NCBI GenBank assembly: GCA_038745535.1
Contig: JBCDLI010000030.1
Coordinates: forward strand, 1 to 28,220
Origin: JBCDLI01 sp038745535
GTDB taxonomy: Bacteria; Pseudomonadota; Alphaproteobacteria; Rhizobiales; Rhizobiaceae
DNA length: 28,220 bases
Direction of reading: 5' to 3'
Under the pieces are notes generated by a model. The model searched no databases, was not told where the DNA came from, and saw nothing but the letters and a program-made list of their open reading frames with translations. Positions 8,520-16,673 of this stretch are shown in pieces. Position 1 is the stretch's first letter, and the number at the start of each line of letters is the position of its first letter. Position numbers and translations under genes: made by a program.

Positions 8520-9914
8520 ATGGCCGATTACGACTATGATTTCTTTGTTATCGGCGGTGGCAGCGGAGGTGTGCGCGCAGCGCGTCGCGTGGGAGCGCTG
8601 GGCAAGAAAGTTGGGCTTGCCGAGGGCAGCCGCATGGGTGGAACATGCGTTATTCGCGGCTGTGTACCCAAAAAATTGTTGGTTTTTGCATCCCAAGTCA
8701 ATGAGCAGATCGAAGACGCAGCGGGCTACGGCTTTACCGTTGGTGCACACTCCTTTGACTGGCCAACACTGATTGCGAGCAAGGACCGGGAGATCGACCG
8801 TCTTGAGGGCCTTTATCGAAAGGGCCTTGAGGGCTCTAACGTCGAGATTTTCGACAGTTTCGCAGAGTTTGTCGGGCCCCATGAAGTATATCTGAAAGAG
8901 TTGGACAAGACGGTTACCGCCGATCAGATATTGATTGCCGTGGGCGGTTACCCAAATCCGCACGCCGCGCTTGAAGGTCATGAGCTATGTATCTCATCGG
9001 ATGAGGCGCTTCAGCTCCCCGCGCTACCCGAAAAGATTGTTATTGCCGGTGGCGGCTATATCGCTGTCGAGTTTGCCAATATCTTCCACGGTCTCGGCGT
9101 GGACACCACGCTTCTCTATCGTGGTCAGATGATTTTGAATGGGTTCGACAACTGCGTGCGCGAACACCTGCAAAATACGATGGAAGCAAAGGGCATTCGC
9201 ATCATCACCCAGCAGGTTTTTGAGCGAATTGAAAAGCGGGACGATGGGCTTTTTAACGCGCACCTATCCGGTGGCGAGGTGCTCGAAGCCGGTGAGGTGA
9301 TGCTTGCGCTCGGACGGAAGCCAAGTACAAAATATCTCAACCTCGATAAGGCGGGTGTTGAACATGACGACCGGGGCTATGTCCCTGTGGACGATTATTC
9401 CCGCACCAATGTCGACCACATTTGGGCCGTGGGCGACGTCACCAATCGGGTACAACTGACACCCGTGGCGATCCACGAGGCCATGTGTCTGTTGGAAACG
9501 GCTTTTAAGGACAACCCGACGAAACCAGACCACGAGTTGATAGCGACGGCTGTATTCTCGCAGCCTGAAATTGGCACGGTGGGCTTGAGTGAAGAGCAGG
9601 CCGCTGCAAAGTATCCCAAGCTCAATGTTTACAAAACAACGTTTCGTCCGATGCACCACGTGCTTCCCGGTCGCCAAGAGCGCATGCTCATGAAGGTCAT
9701 TGTGGACGCGGAATCGGATGTGGTTTTGGGCGTCCACGTCGTTGGGCCACATGCGGGGGAAATGGCGCAGTTGCTCGGTATTTCGGTGAAAGCGCGATGC
9801 ACCAAAGCGCATTTTGACGCGACGATGGCGGTGCACCCGACAGCAGCCGAGGAGCTTGTGACGATGTATGACGCAACATACCGGGTTATTGATGGACACC
9901 GCGTCGATCACTGA
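8520..9914 (+). CDS. gor: Glutathione-disulfide reductase
   Basis: NADPH-dependent flavoenzyme that reduces glutathione disulfide to two GSH in the cytosol. It has 464 residues. FAD-binding VIGGGSGGVRAARR (10-23) comes first. The redox-active disulfide follows in GGTCVIRGCVPKK with Cys43 and Cys48. The NADPH-binding fold GGGYIAVEFANI has a downstream Arg (LLYRG) suited to the 2'-phosphate. The second FAD motif is AVGDVTNRVQLTPVAI, and the C-terminal HPTAAEELVTM provides the catalytic His-Glu pair. The start at 8520 was chosen because it gives the canonical MADYDYD-FFVIGGG beginning; the 46-codon upstream extension overlaps the DUF2059 gene. The 3' end overlaps the next ORF by 23 bases. Confidence 0.96.
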   Translation: MADYDYDFFVIGGGSGGVRAARRVGALGKKVGLAEGSRMGGTCVIRGCVPKKLLVFASQVNEQIEDAAGYGFTVGAHSFDWPTLIASKDREIDRLEGLYRKGLEGSNVEIFDSFAEFVGPHEVYLKELDKTVTADQILIAVGGYPNPHAALEGHELCISSDEALQLPALPEKIVIAGGGYIAVEFANIFHGLGVDTTLLYRGQMILNGFDNCVREHLQNTMEAKGIRIITQQVFERIEKRDDGLFNAHLSGGEVLEAGEVMLALGRKPSTKYLNLDKAGVEHDDRGYVPVDDYSRTNVDHIWAVGDVTNRVQLTPVAIHEAMCLLETAFKDNPTKPDHELIATAVFSQPEIGTVGLSEEQAAAKYPKLNVYKTTFRPMHHVLPGRQERMLMKVIVDAESDVVLGVHVVGPHAGEMAQLLGISVKARCTKAHFDATMAVHPTAAEELVTMYDATYRVIDGHRVDH

Positions 9915-10524
9915 TGAGCTTCTTGAGCTGGCGCACAGGGGCGAGCTCATTGCCTACTTCGGCTACGGTTCTCTGGTTAATCCATTCACGCACCGCACAG
10001 ATATTTTGACCTACCAGAAGGCCACGCTCAAAGGCTGGCGTCGCACCTGGCAGGCGCGGCCAGATATGCATCCAGACCCGATTGCGCTTCTTTCCTCCAG
10101 TCCGGGTGCCGCAGCGGATCGGCTGAGCGGTCTGCTGGTTTTTGATCGGTTTCAAAATCTGCCAGATTTGGATGCTCGAGAAGCTGGCTATACGCGACAC
10201 AAGCTGCCTCATGACGCGGTTGAGATGGATTTCGACGTTCCGGCTGAATGTCCGATCTATGTGTATGAGGGCCAAGCTCCAGCGCAGCCGGACCGGCAGC
10301 ATGCGATCCTACAATCCTATCTCGACGCCGTTCTTCAGGGCTATTTTCTGATGTATGGCGAGCAGGGCGTGCGTGAGTTTCTCACCACGACGGGTGCGTT
10401 TGACACGCCGATCCTGCGTGATCGCGGTGATCCGCGATATCCGCGTCACGTCTCGCTTGATCCTGCTCAGCGCACGCTTATTGACGATGTGATTTTTGAT
10501 CTCACCTTTATCGATCAGTTTTGA
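9892..10524 (+). CDS. Gamma-glutamylcyclotransferase-fold protein
   Basis: 210 residues from ATG 9892; an in-frame ATG at 9868 would add eight. The glycine-rich substrate loop AYFGYGSLVNPFTH (about 20-33) is the hallmark of the GGCT/ChaC/AIG2-like fold. Glu97 in LDAREAGY sits where these enzymes have the catalytic glutamate. Members release 5-oxoproline from gamma-glutamyl compounds, some acting on glutathione itself. The gene begins inside the last codons of gor, so the two are translationally coupled. That makes a role in glutathione or gamma-glutamyl turnover likely (inference); the exact substrate cannot be read from the sequence. Confidence 0.8.
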   Translation: MDTASITDELLELAHRGELIAYFGYGSLVNPFTHRTDILTYQKATLKGWRRTWQARPDMHPDPIALLSSSPGAAADRLSGLLVFDRFQNLPDLDAREAGYTRHKLPHDAVEMDFDVPAECPIYVYEGQAPAQPDRQHAILQSYLDAVLQGYFLMYGEQGVREFLTTTGAFDTPILRDRGDPRYPRHVSLDPAQRTLIDDVIFDLTFIDQF

Positions 10525-10624
10525 CGCGACCCTTTGTCTGTGTGTAATTGGCTCGCGATGCCCTGTGCTTCTGGTTATCGACTTCAGAGCATTTATCTCC
10601 ATGGCGTGGAGAGGAAGAAACGCC

Positions 10625-11401
10625 ATGCCTGAGGGACATACAATTCATCGTGCGGCGCTGGATCATGCGCAGATGATGCAGGGGAAAGTCGTGTCCGCAA
10701 CGTCGCCCCAGGGGCGTTTCGCTGATGGAGCAGCGCAGATTAACGGAGCGGTGTGTTCGTCTACGGGCGCGGTTGGAAAGCATCTGCTTTATCACTTTGA
10801 CAATGACCTTACCGTGCACATCCACTTGGGGCTTGGCGGCTATTTCACCACGCATGAACAGCCCGTCGATCCGCCACGGGAGGTTACAAGGTTGCGGCTC
10901 GAAACGGCGACGAACGCGATCGACATCACTGGGCCCAACACCTGCGAGATTATGCCGACCGACCAGATGGAAGAATTCCGGTTGCGTTATGGTGCGGATT
11001 TGCTTGCCGAGCCGCCGGACCCTGATCGAGCCATCGCCGCGATTAAGAAAAGTCGCGCGCCGATTGCTCGCCTGCTGATGGATCAAAAAGTGCTGTCGGG
11101 CATCGGCAACATTTACCGTGCTGAAATTCTGTGGCTGCGAAAGCTGAACCCCATGACGCGGGGCGTGGATATCGACGAGGCGGAGTTGCGTGAACTGTGG
11201 AATGACATGCGGGCATTGCTGCAACACGGGGTGAAGATGAACGCGATTATCACCAATCCAAAGGCGATTGAGGCAGGCAAGCACTGCGGAGAACGCACAA
11301 ACATTTTTGGCCGCAAAAAGTGTCCGCGTTGCAAGTCCGAGATCGAAAAATCGAAGCTTAGCGGCCGCACTCTTTATCACTGCCCGACTTGTCAGGCCTG
11401 A
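10625..11401 (+). CDS. Fpg/Nei-family DNA glycosylase/AP lyase (endonuclease VIII type)
   Basis: Base-excision repair enzyme that removes oxidised bases and cleaves the abasic site. It has 258 residues. It starts PEGHTIHR, with the catalytic Pro after Met removal and Glu3; the GHTIHR variant is typical of Nei-like rather than Fpg proteins. The helix-two-turn-helix region contains LSGIGNIYRAEILW. The C-terminal zinc finger is Cys233-X2-Cys236 and Cys253-X16 downstream-X2-Cys256, two residues from the end. AGGAAG precedes ATG 10625; the 43-residue upstream extension is not family-like. The stop overlaps the next start as TGATG. Confidence 0.9.
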   Translation: MPEGHTIHRAALDHAQMMQGKVVSATSPQGRFADGAAQINGAVCSSTGAVGKHLLYHFDNDLTVHIHLGLGGYFTTHEQPVDPPREVTRLRLETATNAIDITGPNTCEIMPTDQMEEFRLRYGADLLAEPPDPDRAIAAIKKSRAPIARLLMDQKVLSGIGNIYRAEILWLRKLNPMTRGVDIDEAELRELWNDMRALLQHGVKMNAIITNPKAIEAGKHCGERTNIFGRKKCPRCKSEIEKSKLSGRTLYHCPTCQA

Positions 11402-12195
11402 TGCGCACCTTCCCGCCCGAGCGCATCGTCTGTCTGACCGAAGAGACCGTGGAGACGCTTTATCTGCTTGGCGAGGAGAAACGCATTGTTGGCGTGTCGG
11501 GTTATGCTGTGCGGCCTGCCCGGGTGCGCAAGGAAAAGCCACGCGTGTCCGCTTTCACGTCTGCTGACATCCCGAAAATACTCGCGTTAGAGCCGGATCT
11601 GGTTCTCACGTTTTCTGATTTGCAGGCCGATATTGCGGCTGAATTGATCCGCGCGGGCATCGCGGTCACCGCGTACAATCAACGTGATATCGCAGGCATT
11701 TTAGCGATGATCCGACATCTTGGGGCGACGGTTGGCAAGAGTGCCGAAGCAGACGCGCTCGCCGCTGGCTATGAAAAGCGGTTGGCGGAGGTCGCTGTAC
11801 GAGCGTCAAAAGGAGCGCGTCCGCGTGTCTACTTTGAGGAGTGGGACGAGCCGATGATCTCCGGCATCAAATGGGTTTCGGAGCTTGTTGAAATCGCGGG
11901 CGGTGTCGACGTGTTTCCGGCGCTCGCCAACGAGCCAGCCGCCAAGGATCGTTTCGTGACGTCGGAGCAGGTGATTGACGCCGCGCCGGACGTCATCCTC
12001 GCGTCTTGGTGCGGGAAGAAGGTCCGAAGTGAGAAGATGATTGCGCGACCAGGTTGGGAGAATATCCCGGCTGTCCAAACAGGTCGCATTGTTGAGATCA
12101 AATCACCGCTTATTCTCCAACCCGGTCCAGCGGCTCTGACCGACGGGCTGGACGCGATTGTTGAAGCGATCGTGAGCATAAAAGAGGTGGCCTGA
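11401..12195 (+). CDS. Cobalamin-binding-type periplasmic-binding-fold protein without signal peptide
   Basis: 264 residues of the BtuF/TroA-like class III substrate-binding fold (COG0614 type). It opens directly with PPERIVCLTEETVETLYLLG, then FTSADIPKILALEPDLVLTF, YFEEWDEPMISG and APDVILASWCGKK. The two lobes and linker look complete. Unlike the vitamin B12 or siderophore receptors of ABC transporters, it has no signal peptide or lipobox, and no permease or ATPase gene is adjacent. A cytosolic corrinoid- or metal-chelate-binding role is therefore likely (inference). It overlaps the Nei-type gene by one base (TGATG) and the DUF1289 gene by three (ATGA-type junction at 12193-12197). An in-frame TTG at 11389 is an alternative start. 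Confidence 0.8.
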   Translation: MRTFPPERIVCLTEETVETLYLLGEEKRIVGVSGYAVRPARVRKEKPRVSAFTSADIPKILALEPDLVLTFSDLQADIAAELIRAGIAVTAYNQRDIAGILAMIRHLGATVGKSAEADALAAGYEKRLAEVAVRASKGARPRVYFEEWDEPMISGIKWVSELVEIAGGVDVFPALANEPAAKDRFVTSEQVIDAAPDVILASWCGKKVRSEKMIARPGWENIPAVQTGRIVEIKSPLILQPGPAALTDGLDAIVEAIVSIKEVA

Positions 12196-13079
12196 TGAAT
12201 GCGGTGAGCCCCTGCACGGGCATTTGTAAGCTGGACGATGAGACCGGCTGGTGCGTTGGTTGCGCCCGAACGGGCGACGAGATTTTCGGTTGGAGCGACA
12301 TGGCTGCTGGCGTGCACGAACGGGTTTGGGGTGAACTGCCAAGCCGTTTTGCACAGCTCGGTGTCAGTTGCCGTCGGTTGCCGTGGACCACTGAGGACAT
12401 CCGTCGGTTTGTTGTTGAGCGTTTAGAAGCTGCGTCCGGCACGTGGGTTGTCGGTGTTGTTGGAGCGGTTGCCGAATTTGCGGCGAAACCGAAACAATCC
12501 GTGGCGGTCGATGCGAATGTCGCCGAAATCACTGCGATCACAGATGGCGGCGCACTGCGCTTTAAGATTGATGATGATGTGCGTGCGCTAACGTTCGATC
12601 CGCCTGACACCCCGCCAGAACAGCAGCGGATCGTCCTGGCAGTCAAACGCGAGTGGGGCTTTTTGCCGGTGGCGAAAACGATCACTGATCTTGGTGCAGA
12701 TAACTCGGCCATCACGCAAACAGCTTTTAATGGTCACCTGTTTGACTTCGGGCTTGGCCGAAAAGAGGCTCGCTTCTTGGTCCGTTGCACGACGCCATTG
12801 GCTCAGAATGCCATGGCTAATGCTCTCGGCGAACAGCTTTCACACGCTTTCGGAAATGTAGGTCCCGTGCTGGTGGCAGAAAGCCCCACTCGAGTGGTTG
12901 AAAGCGCGCTTGGCCGGATTGAGGTCTCCACACCCATACCGCCACCAGGCGGAAAATCGCCGGCAGGTTCGCACACGCATCTGCTGCCTAATCACTTAGC
13001 CACGAAACGAGCGCTTCCAACGGGCATGGACCTGCCGCGTGCCTACTGGCCCGGCGCGATTTTTTATCCAGTGGTTTGA
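12195..13079 (+). CDS. DUF1289 domain fused to an unrecognised C-terminal domain
   Basis: 294 residues. Residues 6-35 form a DUF1289 module with Cys7-X3-Cys11-X8-Cys20-X2-Cys23 (PCTGICKL...GWCVGC), a pattern suited to zinc or an iron-sulfur cluster. DUF1289 proteins are usually short, under about 100 residues. Here a further ~200 residues follow. They include WGFLPVAKTITDLGADNSAI, a mid-domain FDFGLGRKEARFLVRC, and an end YWPGAIFYPVV. I do not recognise this second domain. The start codon overlaps the stop of the cobalamin-binding-type gene, implying co-translation and perhaps a shared pathway. Convergent with the MBL-fold gene, ten bases between stops. Confidence 0.75.
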   Translation: MNAVSPCTGICKLDDETGWCVGCARTGDEIFGWSDMAAGVHERVWGELPSRFAQLGVSCRRLPWTTEDIRRFVVERLEAASGTWVVGVVGAVAEFAAKPKQSVAVDANVAEITAITDGGALRFKIDDDVRALTFDPPDTPPEQQRIVLAVKREWGFLPVAKTITDLGADNSAITQTAFNGHLFDFGLGRKEARFLVRCTTPLAQNAMANALGEQLSHAFGNVGPVLVAESPTRVVESALGRIEVSTPIPPPGGKSPAGSHTHLLPNHLATKRALPTGMDLPRAYWPGAIFYPVV

Positions 13080-13089
13080 GGGTCAGCTT

Positions 13090-13605
13090 TTAAAAATAGA
13101 TGCTCTTGCCATTTGCTTCGACAACAACACCAATTTCACCTCGCTGACGGTTGTGACTGACCGTCCCGCGTGGACGATTTGCGGTTGTCGGTAGAGCCGT
13201 GAAAGTAATGCCATCAACGCGCTGGGTTGAGCCTGTCGCGAAGGGCGTGATCACATTGTTTGAGATCATCAGCGGAAGCTGGTTGATGACCGACTGAGGC
13301 GCAAGAACGACCGTATCACGGCGAAGCATGCCGATCATTGTATCAATGCTGAGATGATCTGCATTCGCGCTGGTGAGCACCACGATATCCGGTCTTCCGA
13401 ATTGCCGGTACTGCGCTTGGCTGCCGACTGGATCAATGAAGATAGTGGAGCCGTTCAGTTCGAAAGCTGCACTTGTACGTGTGATCGACGAAATTTCCGG
13501 CGCTTGCTGAGTGCTGATGAGATGGATGTCGCTTTCAGTTGCAGAGACTGGAGCGGCAAGTGCGGTTGTCACCGCTATGCAGACGGCGGAGAAGAGTTTG
13601 CTCAT
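13090..13605 (-). CDS. Secreted, degenerate and C-terminally truncated metallo-beta-lactamase-fold protein
   Basis: 171 residues with a signal peptide (about 1-22, ending APVSATE). The rest follows the UlaG-like MBL-fold pattern: FELNGSTIFIDPVG, then VVLTSANADHLS, LAPQSVINQLP, and VDGITFTALPT. Where active enzymes have HxHxDH, this protein has Ser79-Ala-Asn81-Ala-Asp83-His84, so two metal-binding histidines are gone. It ends at GKSIYF, just where the family continues with the next metal-ligand segment (SGDT). About the last third of the fold is missing. A hydrolase function is unlikely. It may be a binding protein or a decaying gene; the clean signal peptide and open frame argue against very advanced decay. 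Confidence 0.65.
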   Translation of the reverse strand: MSKLFSAVCIAVTTALAAPVSATESDIHLISTQQAPEISSITRTSAAFELNGSTIFIDPVGSQAQYRQFGRPDIVVLTSANADHLSIDTMIGMLRRDTVVLAPQSVINQLPLMISNNVITPFATGSTQRVDGITFTALPTTANRPRGTVSHNRQRGEIGVVVEANGKSIYF

Positions 13606-13724
13606 GAGTCGTTCCCAAGAAGGTGTTATAGCTATGAGCGCGGAAAATGGTTGGCACCTCGCCTGACTTCAATCCGCTGAGACAAGTTGGCAGCAGCATT
13701 ACCAGTGCTTTTTCTGATGTATGC

Positions 13725-14252
13725 TTAAGCGAGCAGCGGTCTCGCCACGCCAGCGCGGGCGCCAAGCTGTTGTGCAGCCAGCAAGACGAAGAAGGCGAGA
13801 GCGTTCGTCCAGAAGATGAACCAGACGACGCTTGGCGCGAATGCCGTGGCCGTTCCACCGAGCACAAGACTTGCCGCAAAAACCGTTGCCTGCTGGGCGA
13901 CCCAAGCCGCCATGAATGCGGAGCCCCATTGAAGCAGCTTCGCGGCGTTGTTCGTTTTGTTCAGTATAAAAGTCGCTGCACCCGTCGCTGTAAGTGCAGA
14001 AAGGCCGAGTGCTGCGCCCCACGCAAAGGTCATCGCGTCAAGCGGGTAGCCTAGGAATCCAAAGCCGATGATCTGGTTTGCCAGCCAGCCTAATGCGGAG
14101 AGCACAAAGGCATTACGCGGCGCGAGCGTAATTGCTGCAATTGCCGCCAAGCCTGCGAAAGGCATCCCGCAGGCCAGCGCGAAACTGAACAGGATCGCGA
14201 CGGTAATCAGTACGGGCATCCATAGCGGCGACTGGTGGGCTTGGGTCGACAT
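13725..14252 (-). CDS. Multi-pass integral membrane protein of unknown function
   Basis: 175 residues, strongly hydrophobic, with about five or six predicted membrane segments: near 10-30, 32-50, 52-72, 76-96, 108-130 and 138-160. Recognisable blocks are ACGMPFAGLAAIAAI, GWLANQIIGFGFLGYP and DAMTFAWGAALGLSAL. I cannot assign the family with certainty; size and topology would fit a small transporter component. No good Shine-Dalgarno is visible before the ATG. It lies between a GNAT gene and the MBL-fold gene on the same strand, with gaps of 58 and 119 bases. Confidence 0.65.
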   Translation of the reverse strand: MSTQAHQSPLWMPVLITVAILFSFALACGMPFAGLAAIAAITLAPRNAFVLSALGWLANQIIGFGFLGYPLDAMTFAWGAALGLSALTATGAATFILNKTNNAAKLLQWGSAFMAAWVAQQATVFAASLVLGGTATAFAPSVVWFIFWTNALAFFVLLAAQQLGARAGVARPLLA

Positions 14253-14310
14253 GGTTTGTTCAAGTATTTCGTTGGTCGTACTCTATCAGCTTGTACGGAC
14301 AGCTTCCAGT

Positions 14311-14814
14311 TCAGTCTATGGGGAGAACATACTGGTGATCGGGGTAATCATATCCCCTAAACATCCGCTTTTTTTCAAATCGCATACCGAGTTTTTCCAG
14401 TACCCTGACTGAAGTATGGTTGTTGGGATCAACGATTGCGATAATGCGTTTCTGCCCGGAGTTCACCGCGTCGCCCTTGAGGAGACCCATCGCCGCTTCG
14501 GTCGCATAGCCTTGGCTCCACACCGCCCAAACGAGCCGAAATCCAAGCTCTAATTCGTGAGATGCGTTACGCTTCGGGTTGTTGAGGAGGCTGACATACC
14601 CGATCACTTGGCAGTCAGTTCGACGTTCAATAGCTATGTATCCGGGAATTCCCGCACTTGAAATCGCGTTGTCTAACCAGTTTCTTTGGTCTGCGCAGGT
14701 GAGCGGTCCGTTATCGCTGAAACGCATGACCTTCGGATCGCCAAGTATCGCATCCAAGCTTTGCAGATCGGCACGCTTCCACGGTCGAAGAATGAGACGG
14801 TCTGTCGTTATCAT
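14311..14814 (-). CDS. GNAT-family N-acetyltransferase (RimJ/RimL-like)
   Basis: 167 residues. It starts MITTDRLILRPWKRAD, the usual opening of RimJ/RimL-type acetyltransferases, and includes the central ELGFRLVWAVWSQGYATEAA. That segment holds the acetyl-CoA-binding Q/R-x-x-G-x-G/A region in divergent form. The late motif DPNNHTSVRVLEKLGMRFE is characteristic. Substrate unknown: members acetylate ribosomal-protein N-termini, antibiotics or small amines. The start was chosen for the family N-terminus. An ATG at 14859 would add 15 residues and would invade the upstream region of the DAHP synthase gene. Confidence 0.82.
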   Translation of the reverse strand: MITTDRLILRPWKRADLQSLDAILGDPKVMRFSDNGPLTCADQRNWLDNAISSAGIPGYIAIERRTDCQVIGYVSLLNNPKRNASHELELGFRLVWAVWSQGYATEAAMGLLKGDAVNSGQKRIIAIVDPNNHTSVRVLEKLGMRFEKKRMFRGYDYPDHQYVLPID

Positions 14815-14972
14815 GGGCACACGACTTACCCTGAAGACTGGTCGCCGATGACATGACATATCTGCCTATCATCAGACAGGTGACATGCGCACCCGCTTTG
14901 GCCTATAGGGACGCGAGGATCGGGAAATCCTTCTCAAAACAGAGTTCGCGAAGAAGAGTTGAGGGCATCGAC

Positions 14973-16346
14973 ATGGCCGACAATTGGACACCTGACAGCT
15001 GGCGGAAACTGCCAATCAAGCAGGTTCCGAATTATCCGGATGCTGCCAAGCTGGCGGAAACGGAGGCGCGACTGGCGTCTTTTCCACCGCTCGTGTTTGC
15101 TGGTGAAGCGCGGTCGCTGAAAGCTCATCTCGCTGATGTCTCCAACGGCAAGGCGTTTTTGCTGCAGGGTGGCGACTGCGCGGAGGCGTTTGCTGAGCAC
15201 GAAGCCGACAACATTCGCGATTTTTTCCGCGTGTTTCTGCAAATGGCGATTGTTCTCAACTACGGGGGCTCAAAACCGGTCGTAAAGGTGGGCCGGATTG
15301 CTGGGCAGTTTGCAAAGCCCCGGTCGTCGGACATTGAGAAAAAGGGCGATGTCGAACTGCCGTCTTACCGCGGCGACATCATCAATGGGATTGAGTTCAA
15401 CGAGGGGTCACGGATCCCTGATCCCGAGCGCCAGATCATGGCCTATCGCCAGTCCGCGGCGACGCTGAACCTGCTCCGTGCTTTTGCGCAGGGCGGATAC
15501 GCCGATCTTGAAAATGTTCACGAGTGGATGGTCGGGTTTATTGCCGATAGTCCGCAGGGCGAGCGGTACCGTCAGCTTGCAGATCGGATCACCGAAGCCA
15601 TGGCATTCATGCGGTCCATCGGCATTACGTCTGACCAGTATGCGCGGCTGCGCGAGACAGACTTCTTCACCAGCCATGAAGCACTGCTGCTTGGTTATGA
15701 AGAGGCGATGACGCGGATCGATTCCACGTCTGGTGACTACTTCACCACGTCTGGCCACATGATCTGGATTGGTGACCGCACCCGCCAGCATGACCACGCG
15801 CATATTGAATTCTGTCGCGGTGTGAAAAACCCGATTGGCTTGAAGTGCGGTCCGTCGCTTGAGCCCGACGATATGCTAAACCTGATTGACGCGCTGAACC
15901 CGCAAAACGAAGCCGGTCGGCTAACCCTGATTGCGCGCTTCGGCCACGATAAGGTGGAGGCGCACCTGCCGAAGCTGATCAAAGCGGTTGAGCGCGAGGG
16001 CAAGAAGGTCGTTTGGTCATGCGATCCGATGCACGGCAACACAATCACGGCCAATGGCTACAAAACACGGCCGTTTGATCGCGTTTTGGCCGAGGTGGAG
16101 CGCTTCTTTGATGTTCACGCAGCAGAAGGCACCTATGCCGGCGGCGTGCATGTGGAGATGACGGGCAAGAACGTTACCGAGTGCATGGGCGGCGCGCGCG
16201 AAATCACCGAAGATCAGCTGCAAGATCGCTACCACACCCATTGCGACCCTCGACTGAATGCCGATCAGGCGCTGGAATTGGCGTTTTTGATTGCTGAGCG
16301 GCTAAAGAATGGCCGCGCCAGACAGACGCTCGAAGCGGCTGAATAA
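14973..16346 (+). CDS. Class II 3-deoxy-7-phosphoheptulonate (DAHP) synthase
   Basis: First step of the shikimate pathway: phosphoenolpyruvate plus erythrose 4-phosphate to DAHP. It has 457 residues, normal for the plant-like class II enzymes (called aroF or aroG in different genomes). Signatures: LLQGGDCAEAF (about 63-73) with the metal-ligand Cys69, KVGRIAGQFAKPRS, WIGDRTRQ, NPIGLKCGPS, SCDPMHGNT with the metal-ligand His, and THCDPRLN near the end. GAGGG precedes ATG 14973. A 40-codon in-frame upstream extension looks non-coding. A strong hairpin follows at 16360-16385. Upstream 14860-14972 presumably holds the promoter, but I see no convincing boxes or leader peptide. Confidence 0.95.
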   Translation: MADNWTPDSWRKLPIKQVPNYPDAAKLAETEARLASFPPLVFAGEARSLKAHLADVSNGKAFLLQGGDCAEAFAEHEADNIRDFFRVFLQMAIVLNYGGSKPVVKVGRIAGQFAKPRSSDIEKKGDVELPSYRGDIINGIEFNEGSRIPDPERQIMAYRQSAATLNLLRAFAQGGYADLENVHEWMVGFIADSPQGERYRQLADRITEAMAFMRSIGITSDQYARLRETDFFTSHEALLLGYEEAMTRIDSTSGDYFTTSGHMIWIGDRTRQHDHAHIEFCRGVKNPIGLKCGPSLEPDDMLNLIDALNPQNEAGRLTLIARFGHDKVEAHLPKLIKAVEREGKKVVWSCDPMHGNTITANGYKTRPFDRVLAEVERFFDVHAAEGTYAGGVHVEMTGKNVTECMGGAREITEDQLQDRYHTHCDPRLNADQALELAFLIAERLKNGRARQTLEAAE

Positions 16347-16359
16347 CACAGACCGATAG

Positions 16360-16385
16360 CCTGCCTTTCATTTTTGAAAGGCAGG
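16360..16385. terminator. Strong hairpin terminator downstream of DAHP synthase, overlapping the small convergent ORF
   Basis: An 11-bp perfect inverted repeat, CCTGCCTTTCA (16360-16370) and TGAAAGGCAGG (16375-16385), encloses a TTTT loop, 13 bases after the DAHP synthase stop. The plus-strand tail is only TTTCG, so termination is likely but not textbook. On the minus strand the stop codon of the 77-residue ORF (16368-16370) lies in the stem. Confidence 0.7.
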
Positions 16386-16601
16386 TTTCGCCTCTGTATC
16401 ACCGAGTTGATTGGGCATACCTTGAGATTTTTCGCTGAGTGCGATTTTTCGTTTCAGCTTGCTGACAACGGCGAAACTGGCGAAAATCCAAGCGAAACTG
16501 CGCTGTTCTTCGCTGTTTAGGGGATCATTCCAGTCTCCGGAGACAGTCGGGGCGTTGTTGCTATCGGTTTTTCCTGAGTACACGGAGAAGTATGGGAACA
16601 T
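16368..16601 (-). CDS. Small protein of unknown function, divergent from a LysR regulator
   Basis: 77 residues from ATG 16601 (MFPYFSVYSGKTDSNNAP...). AAAGGTG lies about seven bases upstream, a fair ribosome-binding site. The ORF could extend to 16763, but that would run into the LysR coding region. Composition is mixed, with one hydrophobic patch (RSFAWIFASFAVVSKL, about residues 36-51) that might be a membrane helix, then a basic segment. I do not recognise it. It is transcribed away from a LysR gene with 80 bases between starts, the classical arrangement for a LysR target (inference). The stop codon lies inside the terminator stem of DAHP synthase. Confidence 0.5.
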   Translation of the reverse strand: MFPYFSVYSGKTDSNNAPTVSGDWNDPLNSEEQRSFAWIFASFAVVSKLKRKIALSEKSQGMPNQLGDTEAKPAFQK

Positions 16602-16673
16602 AGTTGCACCTTTCGTTTCTCCGAGTATCGCGCTAGCAGTCCGTGCTTTGTAGACGCGGCAGCGAAAGGCAAA

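Noticed and set aside
10508..11542. Long minus-strand ORF (344 codons) opposite the Nei-type gene
   Set aside because: It is the shadow of a clearly coding plus-strand frame with recognisable motifs. It has no family resemblance and an Arg/His/Cys-rich composition typical of antisense frames.
14815..14859. 15-codon extension of the GNAT gene
   Set aside because: Family members begin at the MITTDRL-type Met. The extension has no family-like sequence, though it cannot be excluded.
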